DNA of 64,000 nt, taken from CAVXWV01 sp963695415 (GTDB taxonomy: Bacteria > Chloroflexota > Anaerolineae > Anaerolineales > UBA4823). The stretch spans positions 130,793 through 194,792 of the forward strand of contig CAVOGL010000006.1 in NCBI GenBank assembly GCA_963695415.1. The letters are read 5' to 3'. The notes beneath the pieces were generated by a model that searched no databases, was not told where the DNA came from, and saw only the letters and a list, made by a program, of their open reading frames with translations. Shown piece after piece: positions 18,808 to 27,257 of this stretch (its first letter is position 1; each line of letters starts with the position of its first letter). Both the position numbers and the translations under genes were made by a program.

Positions 18808-20934
18808 CTATTTGAGAGTAAACTGAGCGACCAAACCAAAATCACTGTCAGGACCGATCCAAACTTGAAATTCTCCTGGGTCAATTCTGAGCTGGTTATC
18901 CAATCCATAATACGCAAGTTCCATTCTATCAAGGGTGAAACGAATTTGCCTGGTTTCACCAGGATTGAGAGTCACTCGTTGAAAACCTTTCAGCTCCTTC
19001 ACAGGACGGGTAGTCTGACCGACCAGATCACGAACATATAGTTGCGCAACATCACTTCCCGGTCGACGACCAACATTGGTGACTTGAGCTGTAATTTCCA
19101 GATTATTTTCCATAGATGAACTTGAGAGCTGCAAATGGCTGTAAGAAAATTGAGTGTAGGTCAAACCATAACCAAATGGAAATAGCGGTCCTTCAGCCAG
19201 GTCAACGTACCTGCGGGCAAACATACCCCCTGGGGCGATGGGTCTGCCGGAATTCTTATGGTTGTAATACATTGGCATCTGTCCGGTGGCGCGCGGGAAC
19301 GTCAGCGGGAGCCTGCCCCCGGGCTCCTGGTTCCCAAAGATCACGTCTGCGATCGCCTCACCGCCTTCAGTGCCCGGGTGGAAAACGAACAAGACTGCAC
19401 CAGCGGCTGCGACTTCCTGCGGAATCGCAAGGGCACGTCCGGCGATCACCACCAGCACAACCGGTTTCCCCATCCGGCAGGCTGCCAGTACGAATTCTTT
19501 TTGACCGGGAGGAAGTCCCAGATCGGCGACGTTGTTGTTTTCCCCGCTGCGGCGCGGGTGCTCGCCAACTACCAGGATGATCGCATCTGAGTTGAAAGCA
19601 TATTCCAGAGCAAGGTCGGTTTCCTCACTGAAATCGATCTGCATACCTTCCGGCGCTGCACTCTTAATTGCTTCGGACAGAGCTGTCACTTCCTCCGGAC
19701 GACCATCGGGTGTCCAGCACCCAAATAACTCCTCCCTGGCATGGATCATTGGTCCAGCAACCAATACACGCTTGAAACGGTTGTCGACCGGCAGCAGATT
19801 GTTTTCATTTTTCAGGAGCACAGCGGATTTGGCTGCCGCTTCGCGGGCAAGCTGGCGGTGTTCAGTCGCCAGGATTTGCCTGCCAGCCCGGCTGAGATCG
19901 GTGAAAGGATTATCGAACAGACCTGCGCGCAGTTTAATGCGTAAAATGCGGCTCACGGCAAGGTCGATGTCCTGCATACTAACTCTCCCATTCGCCAGGC
20001 ACCATTCCAGGTTCTCGACGTAGGCATCCCCAACCATGTCCATATCCACGCCAGCGACCAGGCACAGGGCTGCCGCCTCAGCGGCATTAGCTGCCACACC
20101 GTGCGCGATCACCTCGGGAATCGATGACCAATCACTGACAACAAACCCATCGAAACCCCACTCTCCTCGCAAGACATCCGTGAGCAGCTGCCGGTTTGCC
20201 GTCATCGGAATGCCTGAAAGATCCTCGAAAGCAGACATCAAAGTTCCGGCACCTGCATCAACCGCTGCTTTAAATGGAGGAAGGTAAATTTCACGCATGG
20301 TGCGCATCGAGATTTCAGAGGTTTCGTAATCGCGCCCTCCTTCCGCGCCGCCATACCCGGCAAAGTGTTTTGCACAGGCAACCAGGCGTTCGGGATGGGA
20401 ATAATCCGCGCCTTGAAACCCGCGCACCGCAGCAGCAGATTGCAGCCTGCCCAGATATGGATCTTCGCCAGCTCCTTCGGCAACCCGCCCCCAGCGTGAA
20501 TCACGGGCGATGTCAACCATCGGGGCAAACGTCCACTTGATCCCTTCAGAGCTTGCCTCACGCGCCGCGACCTCACTCGATTTTTCCATGAGGTCCGGGT
20601 CAAATGCCGCTGCCTGCCCCAAGGGGATGGGGAAGACTGTGCGGTAACCATGGATGACGTCACGTCCGAAAATCAGCGGGATTCCGGCTCGAGATTCCTC
20701 CAGTGCTATTTTCTGAATGGCGTTAAGCTCTTCAGCATTTGATGAGGCAGAGAAGCCTTGACCTGTGAGAGCCCCAGCAGCGTTGAGGGCAGAACCAGCT
20801 TTTCCCTGGCGGGTCAATTCTGCCAGATCACAAAAGGGAGGAAATACCTGGTTGAGCTGACCGATTTTTTCTTGTAGGGTCAGATCGTTGAGGATCTGGT
20901 CCAGACGGGTTTCTTGCTCTTGATTTTTCGACAT
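18808..20934 (-). CDS. bglX: Beta-glucosidase, glycoside hydrolase family 3
   Basis: 708 residues with the usual order: GH3 N-terminal barrel (about 10-330), GH3 C-terminal alpha/beta domain (about 370-590) and fibronectin-III-like domain (about 630-700). The nucleophile is Asp268 in GFVVSDW. Substrate-binding motifs FGRDVIHGYRT, RWGRVAEGAGEDPYLG and KHFAGYGG are intact. No signal peptide is visible, so it probably splits imported oligosaccharides in the cytoplasm, which fits the sugar-type uptake operon at the left of the window. The symbol is by family resemblance only. Confidence 0.92.
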   Translation of the reverse strand: MSKNQEQETRLDQILNDLTLQEKIGQLNQVFPPFCDLAELTRQGKAGSALNAAGALTGQGFSASSNAEELNAIQKIALEESRAGIPLIFGRDVIHGYRTVFPIPLGQAAAFDPDLMEKSSEVAAREASSEGIKWTFAPMVDIARDSRWGRVAEGAGEDPYLGRLQSAAAVRGFQGADYSHPERLVACAKHFAGYGGAEGGRDYETSEISMRTMREIYLPPFKAAVDAGAGTLMSAFEDLSGIPMTANRQLLTDVLRGEWGFDGFVVSDWSSIPEVIAHGVAANAAEAAALCLVAGVDMDMVGDAYVENLEWCLANGRVSMQDIDLAVSRILRIKLRAGLFDNPFTDLSRAGRQILATEHRQLAREAAAKSAVLLKNENNLLPVDNRFKRVLVAGPMIHAREELFGCWTPDGRPEEVTALSEAIKSAAPEGMQIDFSEETDLALEYAFNSDAIILVVGEHPRRSGENNNVADLGLPPGQKEFVLAACRMGKPVVLVVIAGRALAIPQEVAAAGAVLFVFHPGTEGGEAIADVIFGNQEPGGRLPLTFPRATGQMPMYYNHKNSGRPIAPGGMFARRYVDLAEGPLFPFGYGLTYTQFSYSHLQLSSSSMENNLEITAQVTNVGRRPGSDVAQLYVRDLVGQTTRPVKELKGFQRVTLNPGETRQIRFTLDRMELAYYGLDNQLRIDPGEFQVWIGPDSDFGLVAQFTLK

Positions 20935-21106
20935 TTTGGCTCCTTAGAAATATATGCCTATATTTTACTTGACTCGCCGAAACCTTTTAGAAAGTGACAC
21001 CTCCCCTGCCTGAACCACTTACCGACAAAACATACCCCTATATTACATATGGTCATGCCAAAAATTGCAATAATGATAAAATCAGTCCAATTAAATGGAG
21101 CCATAT
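20935..21106. promoter_or_regulatory. Upstream region of the GH3 gene
   Basis: 172 bases between the minus-strand GH3 start and the plus-strand accessory genes. It is AT-rich and must contain the GH3 promoter. No box could be assigned with confidence. Confidence 0.3.
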
Positions 21107-21259
21107 ATGACCGCAGAAATCCGCAGGCTGAAAACCGGAGATGAAGAAACCGCTTTGCAGGTGGTGAGGGAATTGATGCCACTAGAGGAACGAGAAGGCA
21201 GAGAACCCGGTCTGCCCCATTTTAGAGGAGGAACAACATGGAAAAAGGAATATATTTGA
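21107..21259 (+). pseudogene. Truncated GNAT-type acetyltransferase N-terminus
   Basis: A 50-codon frame starting MTAEIRRLKTGDEETALQVV, the usual opening of GNAT acetyltransferases of the aminoglycoside-resistance type. The acetyl-CoA-binding part is missing. The frame runs through the ribosome site (GGAGGA) and start of the next gene and stops inside it. Best read as the 5' stub left after a deletion. Confidence 0.45.
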
Positions 21260-21543
21260 TCGTTCAATTTAATTTCCCGAAACCTTTTACACCGGAATTC
21301 GGCGAAAAAGCAATAGTCCTCCACAAGATTCTGGATGGACAGGATTGGATAGAGGAAGTGCTGACCGCAAGTGGCGGTATTGGGTGCGGGTCATCTTCGA
21401 TATGGATTTTTAAATTGAGCAATTATGCAGCCATCGACCGCCTCCTGGGTGGCGATGATCCTGTTTCGAAAGCCTACACCAATTTCATTGGTGACATGGA
21501 TGATGTTGAAGAAATCATCCGTGAAGAAATTGTATTTGTTTGA
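21238..21543 (+). CDS. Conserved-looking hypothetical protein, 101 aa
   Basis: Small soluble protein with a strong AGGAGGA ribosome site 6 bases before the ATG. It is rich in aromatic and acidic residues, with a ferredoxin-like strand/helix pattern (YLIVQFNFPKPFTPEF at the start, DDVEEIIREEIVFV at the end). I do not recognise the family. It lies between two damaged genes but appears intact itself. Confidence 0.6.
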   Translation: MEKGIYLIVQFNFPKPFTPEFGEKAIVLHKILDGQDWIEEVLTASGGIGCGSSSIWIFKLSNYAAIDRLLGGDDPVSKAYTNFIGDMDDVEEIIREEIVFV

Positions 21544-21551
21544 GCAGCAAG

Positions 21552-21970
21552 ATGATTTACCTGATCGGCGGGGCACCCCGCACCGGGAAGAGTCAAAAGC
21601 CAGCGCGGATTGGTTTTATCCTTGCCCGGAGAGGTTTGTTTGGGGAATCAGTTCCATGGCAGACCATTACCTGATCGAAGGTGTTGATTTCCTCCCTTCA
21701 CACGCTGCCCAGCTTTCCGCACAATTCCCGGTCCGCGCTTTGTTCCTGGGGTGTTCCAACCTTTCATTAGAAGATTTCAGCCAGTATCCAGGTCGGTCGC
21801 CAGGATATCTAACTATACCCGAAGAGATGAAGCGACAGATCGTCAGGGACGTACCTCTATGGAGCGAATTTATCCAGCGCGAATGCAACACTTTTGGATT
21901 TCCATATGTAGATATGAGTACCGATTTCAAAGGACACCTGGGTGACATCGTCGCATATTTCACCAAGTGA
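21552..21970 (+). pseudogene. P-loop kinase-like gene, internally deleted and frameshifted
   Basis: Starts MIYLIGGAPRTGKSQ, a clear Walker A of the small-molecule/phosphoglycerate kinase-like P-loop family. The next segment is too short for the family. A second frame carries the C-terminal half (SMADHYLIEGVDFLPSHAAQ, then FLGCSNLSLEDF and HLGDIVAYFTK). About one third of the protein, including the lid region, is missing, and the frames do not match. Begins 8 bases after the upstream gene. Non-functional as written. Confidence 0.6.
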
Positions 21971-22133
21971 GTCACGGATCTGTCCTTGCAGATTGATATA
22001 ATATATTTGGTGCAAAAACGCTGTATTTCAAGGCTTTTGTAACAACGATCTGGTATCTGAATGATAGCTACGGCATTCATTCAAATACTGCTTCCTTGGA
22101 CAGATAAACAGCCACTCGGACAGGAGGTGTAAT

Positions 22134-22499
22134 GTGAAAAATGATCCGGCAACTCATGGCAGCATGAGGGACAAATCACCCTTATGGCGGCAAATTCTGG
22201 GTTTGCCCCAAACACCACTCGGTCGCTGGTCAGCGGGACTGCTGGCAGGATTCGTGATTTTCTTCATTCTTTTCCAGATCCTGGTCGCATCCGGGCAGCG
22301 CGGCGGGGAGACATTATTCTCCAACCCATGGCTGGCATGGAGCATGCTGATTGCAGTCTTTTCAGCAATTGCTTCGGGTGTTACCGCCCTCATCGCCATC
22401 CTCTGGAAATCGGAACGGTCTTTCTTGCTATTTATTTCATCGATCTGGGGGGCTTTCGTTGCCTTTATCGTTTTGATGCAGGTTCTTTCTCCTCTCTGA
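22134..22499 (+). CDS. Small integral membrane protein, 121 aa
   Basis: Three hydrophobic segments (about residues 33-55, 64-88 and 97-119) after a charged N-terminal tail. The GTG start at 22134 follows AGGAGG at proper distance. The ATG two bases earlier is out of frame and stops at once. No family recognised beyond a general membrane protein; possibly an accessory subunit or an immunity/permease-like protein. Confidence 0.6.
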   Translation: MKNDPATHGSMRDKSPLWRQILGLPQTPLGRWSAGLLAGFVIFFILFQILVASGQRGGETLFSNPWLAWSMLIAVFSAIASGVTALIAILWKSERSFLLFISSIWGAFVAFIVLMQVLSPL

Positions 22500-22532
22500 A
22501 CTTGAAGTACGATGACGCATCACAATGACCGC

Positions 22533-22574
22533 CTCAAGATGAGTGTCTCAAGATGAGTGTCTCAAGATGAGTGC
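22533..22574 (+). repeat. Three tandem 14-bp repeats over the start of the nucleotidyltransferase gene
   Basis: Three copies of CTCAAGATGAGTGT in direct tandem (last base C in the third). Each copy carries an ATG, in three different frames; only the third (22567) opens the nucleotidyltransferase. The repeat has triplicated the translation start region. Confidence 0.85.
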
Positions 22575-23115
22575 CTTAAATTCAAACCTCAAACCAGAAA
22601 TGACAGCCGGAGACGTCATCGAAATTGTGCGCTTATTCGAGCAAAACGATATTAAAATCATCATCGATGGCGGTTGGGGGGTGGATGCTTTACTGGCAAG
22701 GCAAACTCGCCCTCACGAAGACCTGGATATCGCAGTTGAGCACAAGGATGTAGCCCTGATCCGGGAATTGCTCGAGGCAAGAGGCTACCAGGATGTTCCC
22801 CGAGACGACACCAGGGACTGCAATTTCGTCCTCGGCGATGAGAATGGGCATCTCATCGACATCCACTCGTTCACGTTCGATGAACATGGAGAAATTTTGT
22901 TTGGAGTACCTTACCCTTTCAACTCATTGAACGGTTCAGGCTTGATTGGTGAGTACCCGGTGCGCTGCATCACCCCCGAATGGATGGTCAAATTTCACAC
23001 GGGTTATGAACTCGACGAAAACGATTGCCAGGATGTCAGGTTGCTTTGCCAGCAATTCAACATCGCCATTCCTGATGAGGTCTCAACCAAAGGTTGTGCG
23101 ACAACTTCAAGTTGA
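22567..23115 (+). CDS. Aminoglycoside/lincosamide nucleotidyltransferase-like protein
   Basis: 182 residues from the ATG at 22567; a GTG at 22543 would add eight residues encoded by the tandem repeat and is unlikely. The core motif IDGGWGVDALLARQTRPHEDLDIAV holds the nucleotidyltransferase GGWG and paired acidic D-x-D residues of the aminoglycoside-2''-adenylyltransferase (AadB-like) family. A third acidic region is HLIDIHSFTF. Such enzymes inactivate antibiotics by adding a nucleotide. Many environmental homologues have no proven resistance role. Confidence 0.82.
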   Translation: MSALNSNLKPEMTAGDVIEIVRLFEQNDIKIIIDGGWGVDALLARQTRPHEDLDIAVEHKDVALIRELLEARGYQDVPRDDTRDCNFVLGDENGHLIDIHSFTFDEHGEILFGVPYPFNSLNGSGLIGEYPVRCITPEWMVKFHTGYELDENDCQDVRLLCQQFNIAIPDEVSTKGCATTSS

Positions 23116-23238
23116 ACGTCAACGGGAAGTTGAGCATCCAATCCACAAAGAAGGTGATGGTTCAGGACTGGCGCAAAATATCCGATTACAATCGTCCCTG
23201 TCCCCAATCTGCCAGGGAATTATCGAAGAGAGGATTAG

Positions 23239-23742
23239 ATGACCGATTTAGATCCACGTATCCGTACCGCATTGGTTTCAGTTAACCCAAATTCCAAGAA
23301 TCCCGCCTGGCACGGTGCACCGACAGCCCTCGGGGTGCTGCGCGGGGTCAGGGTTCCTGCTGCTGTCTGGAGACCATATCCCGAGGCGAACAACATCCGG
23401 GAGATAGCCCTGCACATCGCTTTCTGGGAAAACAGCGTGGCAAACAGGCTGAGCGGTCAGCGGGTGCAGGTAGGGTTCCAACAATGGAAAACCGGATGGG
23501 TTGTAAAGAAAGAGGAAATCAGTGAGGCTGAATGGAAAGATGAAATCAACCTGTTGAAAGCCGCTCACCAGAGACTCGTCGAAGCACTTATCGCCTTCGA
23601 TCCAGGGCTGCTCGATTTACCACCCGCTTCGAGTACAGGCAGGAACACTATAGAATTTATCCATGGGGTAGGAGAACACAGCCTTTACCACACAGCCCAA
23701 ATCGAGATGATCAAGACCCTGGCAAAAGAGTCCGGGGTTTGA
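23239..23742 (+). CDS. DinB-like domain protein
   Basis: 167 residues forming a four-helix bundle of the DinB/YfiT type. The three metal-binding His positions are visible: HIAFWEN in the first half, and His residues in the late motif GVGEHSLYHTAQ. Members are metal-dependent transferases or thiol S-transferase-like enzymes of mostly unknown substrate. GAGAGGAT precedes the ATG. It is followed 12 bases later by an unrelated hypothetical gene. Confidence 0.83.
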   Translation: MTDLDPRIRTALVSVNPNSKNPAWHGAPTALGVLRGVRVPAAVWRPYPEANNIREIALHIAFWENSVANRLSGQRVQVGFQQWKTGWVVKKEEISEAEWKDEINLLKAAHQRLVEALIAFDPGLLDLPPASSTGRNTIEFIHGVGEHSLYHTAQIEMIKTLAKESGV

Positions 23743-23754
23743 TACCCCCATATC

Positions 23755-24291
23755 ATGGAATACACTCAAGAACAACTGGACCGGCGGATCAACGAGGCAT
23801 TCGGCAATTGTACCGCTTTCTATCGCGATACTACCCTTTCTGAAGAAGTGCTCAGGATGTACCAGGTTGGGATCATCTTCCAGGAACCGACTTTTTGCGA
23901 TGCTACCTACAAGCGTGGAGGGCTGCTGGCGCCGCACCGGTATCAAATTATTTCTTCCAACGCACATTGCCTGGATGCGGTTTCTGCCCATCCGGAGTGG
24001 GGGTTGTGTATATGGAGAAGGGGGACCTATTTTAAAGTTCTTGACCTGACTCATCACGGTGACTATTCACAGGTAACACTGCTGGATATACCGGAAGACC
24101 TTATCTCATATGCAAAGATGGAAATCTTTACAGAGATTGAACAGGATTTTGTTACACAGGCAGCTGCAGATTTTAAAGAAGCTGTAAATTTGCCCCCTTT
24201 AGCAGAATTATTATCCGCTGTTTGGTTGGACAGGTTGACTTATCCATTGGGGATTGATGACCAGCAGGCATATTTTAACCGAATCGCTTAA
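23755..24291 (+). CDS. Hypothetical protein, 178 aa
   Basis: Soluble, probably mixed alpha/beta, with no recognised family. Notable features are GGLLAPHRYQIISSNAH and WGLCIWRRGTYFKVLDL in the middle and a helical C-terminal part. No signal peptide or membrane segment. The 12-base gap suggests co-transcription with the DinB-like gene. Confidence 0.6.
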   Translation: MEYTQEQLDRRINEAFGNCTAFYRDTTLSEEVLRMYQVGIIFQEPTFCDATYKRGGLLAPHRYQIISSNAHCLDAVSAHPEWGLCIWRRGTYFKVLDLTHHGDYSQVTLLDIPEDLISYAKMEIFTEIEQDFVTQAAADFKEAVNLPPLAELLSAVWLDRLTYPLGIDDQQAYFNRIA

Positions 24292-24375
24292 TCAACCATA
24301 TCGCCAAAAATTATGAGCATTTTTTCCTTATTACCAATCACTCTAAGAATATTGTAAAGGGTACCAGGAGGAACA

Positions 24376-24768
24376 ATGAAGGCTTCAGGAGAGTTTGAGG
24401 TAGATTTAAAACCGTTAAACTCCTATTCACAGGGGAGTGAGGGAATCCAACTCGGACGGCTGTCCATCGATAAGACGTTCCATGGGGACCTGGAGGCGAA
24501 GAGCATAGGTGAGATGTTGAGTGCGATGACAGCTGTGAAAGGATCAGCAGGATATGTTGCCATCGAACAGGTTACTGGAACCTTGGATGGGAAACAGGGA
24601 AGTTTTGTGCTCCAGCATTTCGGTATCATGAGCGGGAAAACACAGCGCCTGATCCTGGAAGTGGTGCCGGATTCGGGCAGCGGAGAACTGAAGGGTATTT
24701 CAGGCAAGATGCAAATTCACATTGAAGGAAAAATACACAGGTATGAATTCGACTACAGCCTGGGTTGA
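24376..24768 (+). CDS. DUF3224-family protein
   Basis: 130 residues. The protein is a small beta-barrel-like domain: SGEFEVDLKPL, RLSIDKTFHGDLEAKS, AGYVAIEQVTGTLDGKQGSFVLQHFG and SGELKGISGKM match the DUF3224 pattern in order. Members are small soluble proteins of unknown function, often beside accessory or resistance genes. AGGAGG precedes the ATG. Its last 26 bases overlap the next gene. Confidence 0.83.
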   Translation: MKASGEFEVDLKPLNSYSQGSEGIQLGRLSIDKTFHGDLEAKSIGEMLSAMTAVKGSAGYVAIEQVTGTLDGKQGSFVLQHFGIMSGKTQRLILEVVPDSGSGELKGISGKMQIHIEGKIHRYEFDYSLG

Positions 24769-25777
24769 TGATCATCACACCGATCCGATTTTCCAGACAC
24801 TGCTCCGGTCTGAAGATCCCAGCGTAAAGTACAGAGCATTGAAACTCTTCGGGGGAGTTGAAACAGAACAGCTAGAGCAGCTGCAGGAAGAGATGCGCGC
24901 CAGCCCACGGGTCAGGAAAATGCTGGCTCCCCTGCTTCAGGAAGAAAATACCCCCGGCGTGTACGCAAAATTCACCGGCGCACACTGGGTCCTGGCAGAC
25001 CTTGCCGATAACGGCATCCCGCCCGGCGACGAGGAGGTGGCGTCAATCCGGGAAAGGGTGTGCGATTTCTGGCTTGAACCGGAACGGACCCGGGAGCGGG
25101 TGGTCGAAAAGGAATCAGCCCGTTATAAATCTAAACAAGGTGTACCGGTGATCAATAGCCGCGCAAGACGCTGTGCATCCCAGGAAGGAAATACCCTTTA
25201 TGCTTCGCTGGCGTTAGGGTTTTTCGATGAGCGCTCCGACCGGCTGGCTGCCAACCTGATCCGCTGGCAGTGGCCGGATGGAGGGTGGAACTGCGATCGG
25301 AAGTTTTCTGCACATACTTCTTCTTTCCACGAATCGCTGCTGCCACTGAGAGGTTTATCCTGGCATGCGCGTTTGTGCGGCTCGAAAGAGTCAGCACGCG
25401 CTGTGGACGCCAGCTGTGAATTCTTTCTGGAAAGATCACTTTTCAAAAGGAAACTGGATGGTTCGGTCATCCATCCTGATTTCCTCAAACTGCGCTACCC
25501 GCACTACTGGCGGTACGACATACTGATCGCCTTGAAGGTGATGGCTGAAGCCGGGCGGATCGATGACCCGCGCTGTTCCGATGCCCTGGACATCCTGGAA
25601 GCAAAGCAGCTGCCGCAGGGAGGCTGGCGTGCAGAAGGCAAACACTACCGCGTGGTGGACGAACCTGCCAACGGCGGGTCCATGGTCGCCTGGGGTGAGG
25701 TCAGCAGGCGGGAGGTCTTGAACGAATACGTCACTCTGGAGGCTTTGACGGTTTTGAAGGCTGCGGGTAGACGATAA
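24743..25777 (+). CDS. Alpha/alpha-toroid (prenyltransferase/squalene-cyclase-like) protein
   Basis: 344 residues from the ATG at 24743; a TTG at 24722 is also in frame. Repeated helical units with the QW-like signature are visible (LIRWQWPDGGWNCD, then LEAKQLPQGGWRAEG). This marks the six-helical-pair toroid fold shared by squalene cyclases and prenyltransferase beta subunits. It is much shorter than a true squalene-hopene cyclase (about 630) and lacks its DxDD-type motif, so it is probably not a cyclase. Overlap with DUF3224 suggests coupled expression. Role unknown. Confidence 0.65.
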   Translation: MNSTTAWVDDHHTDPIFQTLLRSEDPSVKYRALKLFGGVETEQLEQLQEEMRASPRVRKMLAPLLQEENTPGVYAKFTGAHWVLADLADNGIPPGDEEVASIRERVCDFWLEPERTRERVVEKESARYKSKQGVPVINSRARRCASQEGNTLYASLALGFFDERSDRLAANLIRWQWPDGGWNCDRKFSAHTSSFHESLLPLRGLSWHARLCGSKESARAVDASCEFFLERSLFKRKLDGSVIHPDFLKLRYPHYWRYDILIALKVMAEAGRIDDPRCSDALDILEAKQLPQGGWRAEGKHYRVVDEPANGGSMVAWGEVSRREVLNEYVTLEALTVLKAAGRR

Positions 25778-25825
25778 GCAGACAGGTTGATTACCATTCA
25801 CTTTCAAGATTGAGGAGCCCTTTAT

Positions 25826-26116
25826 ATGAAAACAATTGGACTACTCGGCGGGATGAGCTGGGAAAGCAGTGCGCTCTATTACCGCAAGATCGTCCACCAG
25901 GTGATTTTCGATGAATTGGTGCTGGGGATCGTCCGGGATGAATCGCGGACAGAATTCCTGCGCATCGTGCATGATCGGGCAGACAGGGGGGCTGCCGGGG
26001 TGATCGAAGCATGCACAGAAATCGTTCTCCTCGTACAGCAAAAGCATACCCAAATACCGTTATTCGATACAACCTCAATTCATGTTCAGAAGGCAGTAGA
26101 AATTGCGTTGGGGTAA
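25826..26116 (+). pseudogene. Aspartate/glutamate racemase with internal deletion
   Basis: The 96-codon frame fuses the family's first 22 residues (MKTIGLLGGMSWESSALYYR) directly to its C-terminal third (IFDELVLGIVRDESR, then ACTEIVLL and PLFDTTSIH). The intact enzyme is about 230 residues, so roughly 130 residues are missing in frame. The N-terminal catalytic Cys (normally in the CTNTMH motif) is gone, while the second (ACTEI) remains. The product cannot catalyse two-base racemisation. Confidence 0.75.
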
Positions 26117-26184
26117 TTGCTCGAAAAAATCCTCGATGAGGAATAAATCAAAAAAAACAGGGAGTGAATTATAGAATTAATTTT

Positions 26185-26703
26185 ATGAATACTCTCCACA
26201 TTGAACCATTGACAACCAATGCGGTCTTAGGAACGTTACCTCCTTTCCCAATTGTGCTGGTTTCGACCCGTTCGAATATCATCACGATCAACCAGGTTGC
26301 CTACTTTACATTTTCACCATTGAGAATTGGAATTGGTGTCGCTTACTCTCGATATACACACAGCTTGTTGAAACTGGAGCGGGAATTTGTGATCAATATC
26401 CCGGTCAGCCACCACCTGGATGCGATCAAGATTTGCGGTTCTCTTTCTGGAAGAAGTGTGGATAAATTCCAGGAAACAGGTCTGACCAGGGCAAAGTCTT
26501 CACAAGTCAAGGCTGTGAGTATCGCAGAATGCGGAGCACACATTGAGTGCCAGATAGAGCAGGAGATCGATTTTGAGGAACGAACCTGGTTTATCGGTAG
26601 GGTTGTGGCGGCAAGAAAAAACAGCGACCACCAGGGTGTTCACGGTCTCCTCTGCAACCGGGAACATTACATTCTGCCGGGAGAAATTGTCGAAAAAAGA
26701 TGA
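26185..26703 (+). CDS. Flavin reductase-like domain protein
   Basis: 172 residues from ATG 26185; a GTG at 26164 is an alternative start. The FMN-binding split-barrel pattern shows in FPIVLVSTRSN, FTFSPLRIGIGV (normally the SFNP/P segment), LKLEREFVINIP and HIECQIEQEIDF near the C-terminus. It probably binds FMN and reduces it with NAD(P)H or acts as a general FMN protein. The stop shares bases with the next ATG (ATGA-type overlap). Confidence 0.78.
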   Translation: MNTLHIEPLTTNAVLGTLPPFPIVLVSTRSNIITINQVAYFTFSPLRIGIGVAYSRYTHSLLKLEREFVINIPVSHHLDAIKICGSLSGRSVDKFQETGLTRAKSSQVKAVSIAECGAHIECQIEQEIDFEERTWFIGRVVAARKNSDHQGVHGLLCNREHYILPGEIVEKR

Positions 26704-27247
26704 AGCCGAATCCTGTCATATACCACGAAAAGCTCAAATCGATCCGAACCCTGGCGTTATTTCTGGGTCTCATGCTGGTATTCCTGGCGCTGATGAGCTG
26801 GCGATGGATCATCAGCGGCTTCGGATTTGTTACCGGTATGCTCCTCTTCCTCACGATCACTTTTCTTTTTTATTCGGTGAATTTCAGGACTCTCGAGATC
26901 AACCTGACATCAAGTCCCTGACCCTCAGGTTTGGGATTATTAAATGGTCGGTGACATTGGATAATATTGAAGATTGTATGATCGATGATATCCCGCCATT
27001 GATGAAATATGGCGGTGCCGGGGTGCACTTTATGATGGTTGACAGGCGTTACCGGGTATCCTTCAATTTCCTGGAATATCCCAGAATTGTAATCAATTTG
27101 AAAACCAAAAGCGGTCCGGTGTGCGATGTATCTTCATCAACGCAAAAACCAGAAGAACTGATGCGAAAGATAAAAGCGCTAACCGGGATGAACGGCAGCG
27201 GGAAAACCCTGCTGGAGAAAAAAAGCTATCCAAATTTATCAGAATAA
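26700..27247 (+). CDS. Membrane protein with PH-like cytoplasmic domain (frameshifted)
   Basis: About 182 residues when joined. Two transmembrane helices (about residues 18-60) are followed by a soluble beta-rich domain (LTLRFGIIKWSVTLDNIEDC, then YRVSFNFLEYPRIVI), of the bacterial PH/DUF type. The break is at about 26912. Unlike the other breaks in this window it needs one base added (TCAAGTCC), not removed. The ATG overlaps the flavin reductase stop. Function unknown. Confidence 0.6.
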
Positions 27248-27257
27248 AGAGCGAAAC

